Positions 46,064 to 54,978 of a DNA stretch of 60,852 nt are shown here, piece by piece. Positions within the stretch are counted from its first letter, which is position 1, and each line of letters opens with the position of its first letter. Both the position numbers and the translations under genes were made by a program. This stretch comes from Betaproteobacteria bacterium (GTDB lineage: Bacteria; Pseudomonadota; Gammaproteobacteria; Burkholderiales; SG8-39). The notes below the pieces were generated by a model. It saw nothing but the letters and a program-made list of their open reading frames with translations, was not told the DNA's origin and did no database searches. The DNA lies in contig JAJDOG010000041.1 of NCBI GenBank assembly GCA_022340285.1, positions 1 to 60,852 of the forward strand, read 5' to 3'.

Positions 46064-48466
46064 ATGAAGTTCCCCGAGTCCTGGCTGCGCACGCTCGTCG
46101 ACCCCAAGCTCTCCACGAAAGAGCTCGCGACGACGCTCACCATGGCGGGCATCGAGGTCGAGACGCTCGAGCCCGTCGCGCCGCCGTTCACGAAAGTCGT
46201 CGTCGCAAAGGTGCTCGAGGTCGCCAAGCACCCCAACGCGGACAAGCTCACGCTCTGCCAGGTCGACGTCGGGGAGGCGCGTCCCTTGTCGATCGTCTGC
46301 GGCGCGCCGAACGTGAAAGCCGGGATGAAGGTGCCCTGCGCGCTGGTCGGCGCGGAGCTCGCGGGCGGCATGAAAATCAAGCAGGCGAAGGTGCGCGGCA
46401 CCGAGTCGAACGGCATGCTCTGCTCCGCGCGCGAGCTCGGTCTCTCCGACGATCACTCCGGCATTCTCGCGCTTTCCGACGATGCAGCGATCGGCGAAGA
46501 CTTTCGCAAGCACGCCCATCTCGACGACCATCTCTTCACGCTCAAGCTGACGCCGAATCGCGGCGATTGTCTTTCACTGCTCGGCATCGCTAGGGAAGTC
46601 TCGCACCTCACGGGCGCGGCGCTGTGCGAGCCCGAGAATCGGTCTGTCCGGAACGAGATCGACGGCGTGCGGGCGATCCGCCTGGCGAATCCGGAAGGCT
46701 GCCCCCGCTATTGCGGGCGCATCATCCGTGGCGTGAACGCCCGCGCGGCGACACCCGCATGGATGATCGAGCGGCTGGAACGCGCGGGGTTGCGCTCGAT
46801 CAGCGCGATCGTCGACGTCACGAACTACGTGATGCTCGAGATCGGTCAGCCGTTGCACGCGTTCGACGACGCCAGGCTCGAAGGCGCGGTGATCGTGCGC
46901 TGGGCGAAGCCAGGCGAGAAGCTCGTGCTGATCAACGGCAAGGAGCATCTGCTCGAGCCCGACATCCTGATGATTGCCGACGAGCGCAAGGCCCTCGCGC
47001 TTGCCGGGATCATGGGCGGGCTCGAGAGCGAGATCTCGCTCGACACCACGGACGTCTTCCTCGAGGCCGCGTTCTTCAGCCCGGGCGCGATCGCCGGCCG
47101 TCCGCGCCGCCTCAACATGACGAGCGACGCCTCCTATCGCTTCGAGCGCGGGGTGGATCCCGATGTGACCGTACGCGCGATGGAGCGTGCGACCGAGCTC
47201 ATCGTGGAGCTATGCGGCGGGCGCGCCGGACCGATCGGGGAAGCGCGCGACGTCGCGCATCTCCCGGCGCGCAAGCCGGTGACGCTGCGCACCAGTCGTG
47301 CCGCGAAGATCCTCGGCGTGCGGCTCGGCGACGAGGACATCGCGCGCATTCTCGGACAGCTCGCGTTTTCGTTCGAGCGCCAGGCTGACGGCTTCAGCGT
47401 CAAGCCGCCCTCGTACCGGTTCGATATCGAGATCGAGGAGGATCTCGTCGAGGAAGTGGCGCGCGTGCACGGTTACGACAACATTCCTACACGTCCGCCG
47501 ACGGCCGTGACGGAGTTGCTGCCGCAGCCCGAGGAGCAGCGTACGCTCTGGCAGCTCAAGCACATCCTGTGCGACCGCGAGTACTTCGAGGTCATCAACT
47601 ACAGCTTCGTCGATCGCGCATGGGAGGCCGACTTCGCCGGCAACGCCGATCCGATCCTCCTCGAGAACCCGATCGCCGAGCAGATGGGCGTGATGCGCTC
47701 GACGTTGATCGGCGGACTCGTCGCGACGCTGCGCTACAACCTCGCGCGCAAAGTCGACCGTGTGCGTGTCTTCGAAAGCGGGCGTGCATTTCTTCGCACC
47801 AGTGCCGCGCCGGACGAGCGACGCTCGGACCAGGCGGTCAAGGGCTACGACCAGCCGCGCCGCATCGCCGGACTTGCTTGCGGTCTCGCGCTCGAAGAGC
47901 AGTGGGGCGAGAAGGCGCGCGCGGTCGACTTCTTCGACGTGAAGGGCGATGTCGAGGCATTGATCGCGCCTCAGCGCCCCGAATTCGTCAAGGCTGCTCA
48001 CCCGGCCCTGCATCCGGGGCGCTCCGCCCGCATCGAGCTCGCTGGAAAGCCGGTCGGCTGGATCGGCGAAGTCCATCCCCGCTGGCAGCAGCAGTATGAG
48101 CTGCCAACCCCGCCGGTGGTCTTCGAGCTGGACCTGGAGCCCCTCATTTCGGTGGGGCTTCCCCAGTACAAGGAAGTGTCCCGGTTCCCGTCCGTCGTGC
48201 GCGACCTGGCGATCGTCGTGGACGAAACCGCCCCGGCCCGGGCCCTCCTGGGAGCCCTGTTCGCCGAGGGGCCGCCCATCGTCCAGGATGTGAAATTGTT
48301 CGATCTTTACCGCGGTCCGGGTGTGGAAAAGGGCCGAAAAAGCCTTGCTTTCCGGGTAGTTATGCAAGATACTGCCAGAACCCTCACCGACGCTGAGGTA
48401 GACGCCGCAATGGCCCGCCTGACCGAGATTTTGGCCAGCCGGTACGGCGCAAAATTAAGGTCCTAG
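46064..48466 (+). CDS. pheT: Phenylalanyl-tRNA synthetase beta subunit
   Basis: The 800 residues comprise an N-terminal tRNA-binding OB domain (VVVAKVLEVAKHPNADKLTLCQVDVG), the B3/B4 editing region, the B5 domain, a degenerate class II core, and the C-terminal anticodon-binding domain (SRFPSVVRDLAIVVDE). The start MKFPESWLRTLVDP is typical. It is followed after 9 bases by ihfA, the conserved order pheS-pheT-ihfA. Confidence 0.98.
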   Translation: MKFPESWLRTLVDPKLSTKELATTLTMAGIEVETLEPVAPPFTKVVVAKVLEVAKHPNADKLTLCQVDVGEARPLSIVCGAPNVKAGMKVPCALVGAELAGGMKIKQAKVRGTESNGMLCSARELGLSDDHSGILALSDDAAIGEDFRKHAHLDDHLFTLKLTPNRGDCLSLLGIAREVSHLTGAALCEPENRSVRNEIDGVRAIRLANPEGCPRYCGRIIRGVNARAATPAWMIERLERAGLRSISAIVDVTNYVMLEIGQPLHAFDDARLEGAVIVRWAKPGEKLVLINGKEHLLEPDILMIADERKALALAGIMGGLESEISLDTTDVFLEAAFFSPGAIAGRPRRLNMTSDASYRFERGVDPDVTVRAMERATELIVELCGGRAGPIGEARDVAHLPARKPVTLRTSRAAKILGVRLGDEDIARILGQLAFSFERQADGFSVKPPSYRFDIEIEEDLVEEVARVHGYDNIPTRPPTAVTELLPQPEEQRTLWQLKHILCDREYFEVINYSFVDRAWEADFAGNADPILLENPIAEQMGVMRSTLIGGLVATLRYNLARKVDRVRVFESGRAFLRTSAAPDERRSDQAVKGYDQPRRIAGLACGLALEEQWGEKARAVDFFDVKGDVEALIAPQRPEFVKAAHPALHPGRSARIELAGKPVGWIGEVHPRWQQQYELPTPPVVFELDLEPLISVGLPQYKEVSRFPSVVRDLAIVVDETAPARALLGALFAEGPPIVQDVKLFDLYRGPGVEKGRKSLAFRVVMQDTARTLTDAEVDAAMARLTEILASRYGAKLRS

Positions 48467-48475
48467 GGAGAAGCG

Positions 48476-48790
48476 ATGACGCTCACTAAGGCGGAGCTCG
48501 CCGACATGCTCTTCGAGAAGGTCGGCCTCAACAAGCGCGAGGCCAAGGACATGGTCGAGGCCTTTTTCGAGGAGATCCGGATCGCGCTGGAGAACGGGGA
48601 GAGCGTGAAGCTGTCCGGATTCGGCAATTTCCAGCTGCGCGACAAGCCTCAGCGGCCGGGCCGCAATCCCAAGACCGGCGAAGAAATTCCGATCACAGCG
48701 CGGCGGGTCGTCACTTTCCACGCCAGCCAGAAGCTCAAGGCCCTTGTCGAAGAGGCTCACGGTGGAAGCGGGCAAGAGCAGCAAGGTTAG
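48476..48790 (+). CDS. ihfA: Integration host factor alpha subunit
   Basis: DNA-bending protein, 104 residues. The start [34 protein letters not shown], the [17 protein letters not shown] hairpin and the DNA-intercalating arm [22 protein letters not shown] are IHF-alpha hallmarks. AGGGAGAA lies just upstream. Its 3' end overlaps the MerR-family gene by 29 bases. Confidence 0.97.
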   Translation: MTLTKAELADMLFEKVGLNKREAKDMVEAFFEEIRIALENGESVKLSGFGNFQLRDKPQRPGRNPKTGEEIPITARRVVTFHASQKLKALVEEAHGGSGQEQQG

Positions 48791-49184
48791 CCTCCCGCCG
48801 ATCCCGGCGAAGCGCTACTTCACCATCGGCGAAGTGAGCGAGCTGTGCGGCGTCAAGCCGCACGTGCTGCGCTACTGGGAGCAGGAGTTCACCCAGCTGA
48901 AGCCGGTCAAGCGGCGCGGCAACCGCCGCTATTACCAGCATCACGAAGTGCTCCTCATCCGCCGCATCCGCGAGCTCCTCTACGAGCAGGGGTTCACGAT
49001 CAGCGGCGCGCGCAACCGACTCGACGAGCAGGCCCGCGAGAAGCACCGCGCCCGCGAAGAGAACGGCGTCGCGAACGGCGTCGCGTCGAACACATCCGGC
49101 GTCACGTTCACGGTCGGCGGCACCATCGATTACGCCAGGGTGCGCCGCGAGATCGAGGACGTCCTCGAGCTCCTCGAGACGTAG
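48762..49184 (+). CDS. MerR-family transcriptional regulator
   Basis: About 140 residues. The helix-turn-helix region [30 protein letters not shown] is followed by the wing [17 protein letters not shown] and a coiled region. No cysteine cluster for metal sensing is seen after the DNA-binding domain. A MerR-type gene directly after ihfA and before tRNA-Pro is common in Beta- and Gammaproteobacteria. The GTG at 48762 is preferred; a TTG at 48744 would add six residues. It overlaps ihfA, implying coupled translation. Confidence 0.9.
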   Translation: MEAGKSSKVSLPPIPAKRYFTIGEVSELCGVKPHVLRYWEQEFTQLKPVKRRGNRRYYQHHEVLLIRRIRELLYEQGFTISGARNRLDEQAREKHRAREENGVANGVASNTSGVTFTVGGTIDYARVRREIEDVLELLET

Positions 49185-49195
49185 CTGGTCGTTCT

Positions 49196-49239
49196 TTCCC
49201 CTCCTTTCCAAGGAGGGGTGCGCAGGGGCCGGGGTGGTT
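49196..49239 (+). repeat. Palindromic intergenic repeat, family B (copy 2)
   Basis: TTCCCCTCCTTTCCAAGGAG followed by GGGTGCGCAGGGG and the ending CCGGGGTGGTT. The CCCCTCCTT/AAGGAGGGG stem is perfect here, while the second hairpin is weaker than in copy 1. It lies just after the MerR gene, upstream of tRNA-Pro. Confidence 0.7.
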
Positions 49240-49282
49240 CGCGCGCAGGAAAGTGCAACGCGACTGATCTCTCCACCCCCAC

Positions 49283-49291
49283 TGCTATAAT
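49283..49291 (+). promoter_or_regulatory. Extended -10 promoter of tRNA-Pro
   Basis: TGC followed by a perfect TATAAT, ending 11 bases before the tRNA. No good -35 hexamer is seen, as is usual for extended -10 promoters. Confidence 0.55.
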
Positions 49292-49302
49292 CCCCTCACG
49301 GT

Positions 49303-49379
49303 CGGGGCGTAGCGCAGCCTGGTAGCGCACCTGCATGGGGTGCAGGGGGTCGAGTGTTCGAATCACTTCGCCCCGACCA
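49303..49379 (+). tRNA. tRNA-Pro (anticodon GGG)
   Basis: Acceptor CGGGGCG/CGCCCCG, D arm GCGC/GCGC, anticodon stem CCTGC/GCAGG with loop ATGGGGT (anticodon GGG), T arm GAGTG-TTCGAAT-CACTT, and an encoded CCA end. The C1-G72 pair is the usual bacterial tRNA-Pro feature. Confidence 0.96.
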
Positions 49380-49446
49380 AATTCAATTGGCCTTCTCGTC
49401 CCCTGGCTTCGCGATAATCCGTTCCTACAGGACCGCCGAAGCGTCG

Positions 49447-50457
49447 CTAAGCGCCGAAGGTAAAGCGACTTCCGAGATTGCTGGCCACGATCCGGTCGGG
49501 CATGCGTTGGCGAACGGCCTCAATGAAAGGCGCGCCGGTGCAGTGCATGGGGACGATGGCGTCCGGGTTCAGGGCCGCGAGCTCGTCTACGGTATGGCCG
49601 ATGTAGTCGAGGGGCGCCATGCCGAGGTGGAATCCGCCGATCACGGCGTGCAACTTCGACACGTTCGACACCTTCATCGCGGTCTTCACGGTATTGACGA
49701 TCCCGGTGTGGCCGCAGGATGAGATCACCACCAGGCCGCGGCCCTTCACGACGAAGCAGGTGCCGATCTCGTCGCGATGCTCATCCAGGACCAACTCGCC
49801 CCGGCGTTCCGCATCGGTGAAGTGCTCGGTGCGCACCTTCGTGCTACCGGTGACCTTCTCGAACGAGGTCCGCTCGATCTCGCCCGTGGTAAACGGTCCT
49901 TGGAGGGCCATCGGCGTGCCGCAGCAAACCGGCACGACATTCTGCGCGGTCAACGCCGTGCGGTCGAGCGCGCCCCAGGAGACCACCTCGTCGCTGTCGC
50001 GCCGCTTGGGCAGCCATTTTTCGCGAAAGATCGTTTCGCCGCCGACGTGAAGGGCAATGTCCTCGCGCATGCGGGCGCGATGCTGGTTCACGAAGCCCAC
50101 CAGGCCGCCGTAGTGGTCGCGGTGGCCATGGCTCAGGATCAATCCGTTGATCTTCTCCGGATCGATGCTGAGCAGATCGAAATTGCGGTTGAGGATCTCC
50201 GGCGTGTACCCGAAATCCAGAAGGTATTGCGTCTTGGCCCCGCGAAACTCGGATTCGAGATGAAGCGACAGGCCCCATTCGCCAGCGAGGGTGGTCATCT
50301 GGCGGCCTGGAATCTCTCCGACGTGCTCGATCCCGACGTCGGGGTGCGTCGCCTTCGGGAGGAAGCGCTCGTAGTGCGAATCCACGACGACGCGCACCGA
50401 GAGACTGTCCACTACAGGTGGCGCGAAGGGCGCCCGCATATCCAGGTTCAAGCTCAT
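49447..50457 (-). CDS. Metallo-beta-lactamase-fold hydrolase
   Basis: A 336-residue protein with the metal motif SHGHRDHYGG (HxHxDH type) and later SSCGHTGIVN and GGFHLG, which supply further ligands. The layout resembles the MBL subgroup containing the methanopterin-pathway ribofuranosylaminobenzene 5'-phosphate synthase-like proteins; in bacteria their substrates are mostly unknown. GAGGAAGAGAGG precedes the ATG. It faces tRNA-Pro and is followed upstream by a 195-base gap (50458-50652) in which nothing specific was found. Confidence 0.8.
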   Translation of the reverse strand: MSLNLDMRAPFAPPVVDSLSVRVVVDSHYERFLPKATHPDVGIEHVGEIPGRQMTTLAGEWGLSLHLESEFRGAKTQYLLDFGYTPEILNRNFDLLSIDPEKINGLILSHGHRDHYGGLVGFVNQHRARMREDIALHVGGETIFREKWLPKRRDSDEVVSWGALDRTALTAQNVVPVCCGTPMALQGPFTTGEIERTSFEKVTGSTKVRTEHFTDAERRGELVLDEHRDEIGTCFVVKGRGLVVISSCGHTGIVNTVKTAMKVSNVSKLHAVIGGFHLGMAPLDYIGHTVDELAALNPDAIVPMHCTGAPFIEAVRQRMPDRIVASNLGSRFTFGA

Positions 50458-50652
50458 GATGTCCTCTCTTCCTCGCGGAAAATCCGCCCGGATCGCCGTG
50501 GCTCCGCAGCCTTTTCATTTCGTTGCGTGAATTTCGGGGGCTGCACCGCCGATCTGGCAAATCACGCTCGTCGATTCGCCGACCTAGAATACCTTCTCCG
50601 TCGGCTCTCCGCCTCATTTGTGTTACCAGCGTCGACGTCCACACCAACGCGC

Positions 50653-51360
50653 TCAGCGCATCAGTGCGATCGCGATTGGTACCAGGGCAGTCGTCAGAAG
50701 CGCGTTCAAGATCATTCCGAGGCTGGCGAAGGCGCCGGCTACGTCTGAGATCTGGAACGCCCGGGCGGTTCCGATGGCGTGTGAGGCGACGCCCAGCGCG
50801 AATCCCTTGGCACGATCGTCCTCTACACCGGCGGCTGCGAGGATCGTCGGGCCGAAAATACCTCCAAAGATTCCGGTGGAAATGACCACGACCGCCGTCA
50901 GGCCCGCCGGGCCGCCAAGCTTTTCGGCGATTCCGACGGCAACCGCCGCGGTGGCGGACTTCGGCGCGAGCGCTGCGATGAGATGGTCTTCAGCGCCGAA
51001 CGCGTACGGCAATGCCAGCGCGGTCATGATAGCCACGACCGACCCGGCGAGAAGGGTAAGCGCCATCGGATGCCCGGCCTCGACGATGAGATGCATCTGG
51101 CGAGAGAGGGGCACTGCGAGCAGGACGATTACGACCGCCAGTGCCTCGTTCAGCAGGGACGTCTGTGCAAAGTAGGCTTCGTAGCTCAGATCCGTCGCGA
51201 ACAAGGTCAGCGCGATCAAGGCGGTTGCGACCAACACCGGGTGGAACAGCGCCGGCATGCCAAACCGGCGCCAGATCCGCATCGCGGCTGCGTAGGCCAG
51301 GACCGTTACAAGTAGGCCGAATAGTGGATGGTCCTGAATGAGAGAGATCGACGGCGTCAC
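50653..51360 (-). CDS. LrgB-family membrane protein
   Basis: A 235-residue polytopic protein with the LrgB/CidB pattern: ALNEALAVVIVLLAVPLSRQ-like helix (here LLNEALAVVIVLLAVPLSRQ), ALAPKSATAAVAVGIAEKLGG, and GVASHAIGTARAFQ near the end. It partners with LrgA, whose gene overlaps it by 4 bases (GTGA). LrgAB/CidAB proteins are linked to murein hydrolase control and to small carboxylate export. The GTG at 51360 is chosen for this overlap. Confidence 0.87.
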   Translation of the reverse strand: MTPSISLIQDHPLFGLLVTVLAYAAAMRIWRRFGMPALFHPVLVATALIALTLFATDLSYEAYFAQTSLLNEALAVVIVLLAVPLSRQMHLIVEAGHPMALTLLAGSVVAIMTALALPYAFGAEDHLIAALAPKSATAAVAVGIAEKLGGPAGLTAVVVISTGIFGGIFGPTILAAAGVEDDRAKGFALGVASHAIGTARAFQISDVAGAFASLGMILNALLTTALVPIAIALMR

Positions 51361-51713
51361 GCTGTCTTCGCCTTTGCCAGCAGATTGAGAAGGCGCTGTG
51401 CCAGCATACCGGTGATCGCAATCGTCGCGGCGGTGCTGGCAACGATGGCGACCGCGACATATAGCCAAGCGTGTGACAGAAGTTCGGCGCTGGCCACAAC
51501 GCCGACCGCCGCGGGGATGAAGAAGAGCGGGAAATGCGGTGCCGCGGCGTCGAACAGGCTCGCCGCGCCAGCGTCGACGCCGCCGCGCGCCGCAAAGATC
51601 GTTGCGAGCAGCATCATACCGATCGCCGCGCCGGGAACCGGTATGTCAAGCATTTCGACTATCGCGTCCCCCAGTATGGCCAGCGCCACGGCGATAACGA
51701 CCGTTTTGATCAT
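51357..51713 (-). CDS. LrgA/CidA-family holin-like membrane protein
   Basis: A 118-residue protein with four hydrophobic segments and the CidA/LrgA signature IPVPGAAIGMMLL followed by HFPLFFIPAAVGV. Holin-like by family; acts with the LrgB protein encoded downstream. The 197-base gap upstream (51714-51910) separates it from the divergent bicupin gene. Confidence 0.87.
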   Translation of the reverse strand: MIKTVVIAVALAILGDAIVEMLDIPVPGAAIGMMLLATIFAARGGVDAGAASLFDAAAPHFPLFFIPAAVGVVASAELLSHAWLYVAVAIVASTAATIAITGMLAQRLLNLLAKAKTA

Positions 51714-51910
51714 GGCGGCCTCCGGTCCGTTGTTGACGACATCTCGATTCCAACGCGCCCAAAGTGGTCAGGCGAGTATCGTGATCCGGGATGTAGGATG
51801 AAGGAGGGGCGTGCGTGGCGGTATCTGGCGCTTGCCGTATTCGGTCTACTGCATATGGCGTATCTTTCGCTATGATCGGTTGAATTTCGGCAGCCGAGGA
51901 GGGTGAAGGC

Positions 51911-52768
51911 ATGGCAACGATCAGCGACATCTCGATCATCAATTCGAACACTGCCGAGGCCGGGCGAGTCGAGTCCGGAACGGAAAGGACGCTATGCAGT
52001 CCGGCTCTGTGCGGCTCGAAGAACCTGACCGTCTACCGGCGGACGATTTCGCAAGGCCGCCAGCTCGATATTCAGGCGGGCAACGACTACCACCTTGTCT
52101 ACGTGATCACGCCGGCCAAGGGCGCCATTCATTACGGAAGCAAGGCGCATGAAGCGGAGGAAGGTGCCGGCGTCCTCCTCCAGCCGGGCGAGACGGCTCG
52201 CTTCGATGCCTCCGGATCCGACATGGACCTCTTGCACATGGTCGTGCCGAAGCCTCCGGCCGCCGTTGAAGCGGGACTGCCCGGAGGTCCGGGTTACTTT
52301 TTCAGCCGGAAGTCCCTCCGCGCGTTGAGCGACGCCAGCGGTGGACGCGTCCGCCGATTCTGTGCCGAGTCCAGCGTCAGGCTCAAGAACGGAAGCAGGC
52401 TCACCCCGACCAATGCGATTCAGGCCGGTGAGATGCACTACAAGGAGGGAGGTGGTTCCCCCTACCACGTGCACAAAGGCACCGATGCGAACCCCGACGG
52501 CGCGGCGCATTGCTACATGACCTTCAAGGGTCGCGGCGTCGTCGAAGTGGAGAACGAATTCCGCGAGCTCGAGCCTGGCACACTGGTGTACTTTCCTCCG
52601 GGGGTGCCACATCGGCTCCGCTCCCATGGCGGACCGCTCGACTACTTTGAAATTCAGGCCTGGCGGAGTTTCAAGACGACCGTACTGAGCGAGGAGTCAC
52701 TCGGGCTGAAGTGGTACTACGAAAGCGAAAGTCCGAATGAAGAGCGGGTGGAGTGGAACCAGAGTTGA
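51911..52768 (+). CDS. Bicupin-domain protein
   Basis: A 285-residue protein with two cupin folds. The first (about 35-120) reads LTVYRRTISQGRQLDIQAG and GAGVLLQPGETARF, with few metal-type histidines. The second (about 170-265) has AGEMHYKEGGGSPYHVH, GRGVVEVENEF and VYFPPGVPHRL, with His/Glu at metal-ligand positions, so the C-terminal cupin is probably the active or binding one. GAGGAGG lies 9 bases before the ATG; a TATGAT -10-like box is at 51871. It converges on the MFS gene of the dioxygenase cluster. Substrate unknown. Confidence 0.82.
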   Translation: MATISDISIINSNTAEAGRVESGTERTLCSPALCGSKNLTVYRRTISQGRQLDIQAGNDYHLVYVITPAKGAIHYGSKAHEAEEGAGVLLQPGETARFDASGSDMDLLHMVVPKPPAAVEAGLPGGPGYFFSRKSLRALSDASGGRVRRFCAESSVRLKNGSRLTPTNAIQAGEMHYKEGGGSPYHVHKGTDANPDGAAHCYMTFKGRGVVEVENEFRELEPGTLVYFPPGVPHRLRSHGGPLDYFEIQAWRSFKTTVLSEESLGLKWYYESESPNEERVEWNQS

Positions 52769-52810
52769 CGTCGATTGCTCGGCTTTCCCCGTGGCGACGG
52801 GCTGGCCGGG

Positions 52811-54469
52811 TCAAGGCAAGATCGACTGGGCGTCCGAGCCGACATCGCGCGGCTCCTGTTCGTCATCGAACGAACTGACGCCGATGAAACGCGAAATGCG
52901 AACGGGTACGCCTTCCTGTTGCAGCTGGAAGACTCGCTCTTGCAGCTTTCGGTCCGCCTGCGTCATCCGTGCGCGCAGGCGCATGTACTCCGCCCACGAC
53001 GCGATGATATAGCGTTCGACGATGCGGCCTTTCTCGCCCAGGTCGCGAAAAACCCGCCAGCTGGTCGCTCCGTTGCGGCGGCGGGTCGCTTCGACAGCGT
53101 GGATGGCGCGCAGAAACGTCCGGCGATTCTCCGGATCGATCTGATACTCGATCTGGATCAGGACGGGACCGTCATCGGGCAAAGGCTCTTCGTGGATTGC
53201 CAAGTCCGGCAGCTGTACGCCGGTCGTGACGTCCGCCTCCTCGCCCATTGTGACCCGGACGCGGCGATGCGCGAGGGAGAGGATCACGACGAGAACCGCC
53301 GACGCGCCCAGCGCGATGTGCGTTCCGACTGCGGTTGCCAGTGCGCCCCACAAGGCGCTGCCGATGGCCAAGCTGGCCTGGACGGCGACGATGTTCATCG
53401 CCACGGCGCGCGCGCGCACCCACGCGGGCGCACTGCTCTGGGTTCCGGCGGAAAGGCTCGCAAGCACGCTGACCCACGCGACGCCGGCACAAAACGCCCC
53501 TACCAAGGCCATCCCCGTGATGTCCGTCACCGCGATCAGGACTGTCGCGAGCGTCCACAGCAGCACGCCGAACGTCACCACGGTGTTGAGCGGCTGATTC
53601 CGCAGCTGGCGCGGGATCGCCACTGCACTCACGACGGCACCGGTCCCGAACGCGGCTGAGAGCAATCCGAAGCCGCCGGCTCCCAGACCCAGCTGATCGC
53701 GTGCAATCACCGGCAACAGCGCCCAGAACGCACTCGCGCACACCGCGAAGCTGAGGGTGCGGATGATGAGCGATCGCATGGCGACCGAGTGCCGCGCATA
53801 GCGAAGCCCGCTACCCACGCCCGCGAGCAGTCGTTCCGGCACCCCGGGCAACGGCTTTTCGTGACTCTTCCAGCCCCGCAGGGCGAGGAACATCCCCGTG
53901 AATGACAGCGCACCCACCACGAAAGCGACGCCGATTCCCACCCAGGCGGCGATCGCCCCGGCAAGCGCCGGCCCCGCCGCACGCGCAACGTTGAACGCTA
54001 CGGCATTCAACGCGACGGCACCGGGCAGTTCCGTGCGTGACACCAAGCCGTGGACGCTGGCTTGCTGTGTCGGCAGGTAGAAGGTGAAGCCGACACCGAT
54101 GAGGAAAGTCAGGACCAGGAGCCCTATGGGACCGGTGACGCCGAAGATGGTGGCGCCGCCGAGGACGAGCGCGGCGGTAACCAGTATCAGTAGTGTTGTC
54201 ACGATGATCCGTCGCCGGTCCACGATGTCGGCAAGCGTTCCCGCGACCAATCCGAAGAGCAGGGTGGGCGCCGTGCTGGCGGTTTGCACCAAGGCGACCA
54301 TGAGCGGCGAGGGGGTCAGCGTGGCCATCAGCCATGCGGCGACCGTCGCCTGCATCGTGTAGCCGAGGGCAACTCCGATCGAACCGAAATAGAAGGTTCG
54401 AAACGTGGCGTGCCGCAGCGGCGATGATTGGAGTAAGCGTGAAAGAGCTGAGGGCGAGACGGCGGTCAC
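52811..54469 (-). CDS. MFS exporter with C-terminal alpha/beta-barrel-type domain
   Basis: A 552-residue protein. Residues about 1-410 form an MFS permease of the MFS_3 (EntS-like) type, with FGLVAGTLADIVDRRRI as the loop 2-3 signature. Residues about 435-530 are soluble and read like a dimeric alpha/beta-barrel domain (VLIQIEYQIDPENRRTFLRAI, GRIVERYIIASWAEYMR). This fusion is known in the family. It lies 43 bases after the dioxygenase small-subunit gene on the same strand, so it may export a product or substrate analogue of that enzyme (inference). Confidence 0.85.
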   Translation of the reverse strand: MTAVSPSALSRLLQSSPLRHATFRTFYFGSIGVALGYTMQATVAAWLMATLTPSPLMVALVQTASTAPTLLFGLVAGTLADIVDRRRIIVTTLLILVTAALVLGGATIFGVTGPIGLLVLTFLIGVGFTFYLPTQQASVHGLVSRTELPGAVALNAVAFNVARAAGPALAGAIAAWVGIGVAFVVGALSFTGMFLALRGWKSHEKPLPGVPERLLAGVGSGLRYARHSVAMRSLIIRTLSFAVCASAFWALLPVIARDQLGLGAGGFGLLSAAFGTGAVVSAVAIPRQLRNQPLNTVVTFGVLLWTLATVLIAVTDITGMALVGAFCAGVAWVSVLASLSAGTQSSAPAWVRARAVAMNIVAVQASLAIGSALWGALATAVGTHIALGASAVLVVILSLAHRRVRVTMGEEADVTTGVQLPDLAIHEEPLPDDGPVLIQIEYQIDPENRRTFLRAIHAVEATRRRNGATSWRVFRDLGEKGRIVERYIIASWAEYMRLRARMTQADRKLQERVFQLQQEGVPVRISRFIGVSSFDDEQEPRDVGSDAQSILP

Positions 54470-54512
54470 CTCGCGAGTCTAGCTTGCCGATCCCGATGCC
54501 GCCGAGCCGGCG

Positions 54513-54977
54513 TCAGAAGAGGATCGCGATTCCGTCGAGCTCGCCTTCGGAGTTCACCAGGTCGATGCGCTTGTGCGAGATCCTGAAGGTGGCGCCGGCG
54601 CTGCGCAGCCGGTGCTCTACTAGGCCGCCCCAGACGCGCTGACGCTCCGCGCGGAACTCCACGAGGACCAGCGTAGAGGCTACTCGCAGCTCTCCATCCG
54701 ACTCCCCGAGCAATCTGACATTCCCGACCTGGTGCACGGTGCGCGCCATCGGCGTGCGAGCGTGGGCACGCGGGTGGCGGGCCTGCTTGACGCGCAATTC
54801 CAGCAACGTGCGGTCGTCGTGGATGATCGAAGACGTTTCGACCGGGTCGCTCTGGTTTTGCTCGAGCGGCACCCAGTAGGTGGCGTCTTCCGTGAAGAGA
54901 TCGAGCCACTCCTCGAAGCGCTGCGTATCGAGCAGGTGCGCCTCGTGGTACAGGAACTGCTCGATCTCGCCGGGCAC
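54513..54977 (-). CDS. Aromatic-ring-hydroxylating dioxygenase beta (small) subunit
   Basis: A 154-residue protein of the NTF2-like ring-hydroxylating beta subunit family: EIEQFLYHEAHLLDTQRFEEWLDLFTEDATYWVP at the N-terminus and FRISHKRIDLVNSEGELDGIAILF at the end are diagnostic. It stabilises the alpha subunit hexamer. It starts one base after the large-subunit stop. No reductase or ferredoxin gene lies nearby. Confidence 0.93.
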   Translation of the reverse strand: MPGEIEQFLYHEAHLLDTQRFEEWLDLFTEDATYWVPLEQNQSDPVETSSIIHDDRTLLELRVKQARHPRAHARTPMARTVHQVGNVRLLGESDGELRVASTLVLVEFRAERQRVWGGLVEHRLRSAGATFRISHKRIDLVNSEGELDGIAILF

Positions 54978-54978
54978 G

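Noticed and set aside
51714-51910. Small gene in the lrgA-bicupin gap
   Set aside because: A short plus-strand frame (from about 51798) reads MKEGRAWRYLALAVFGLLHMAYLSL, a single short hydrophobic stretch with no family match; it is too short and uncertain to call.
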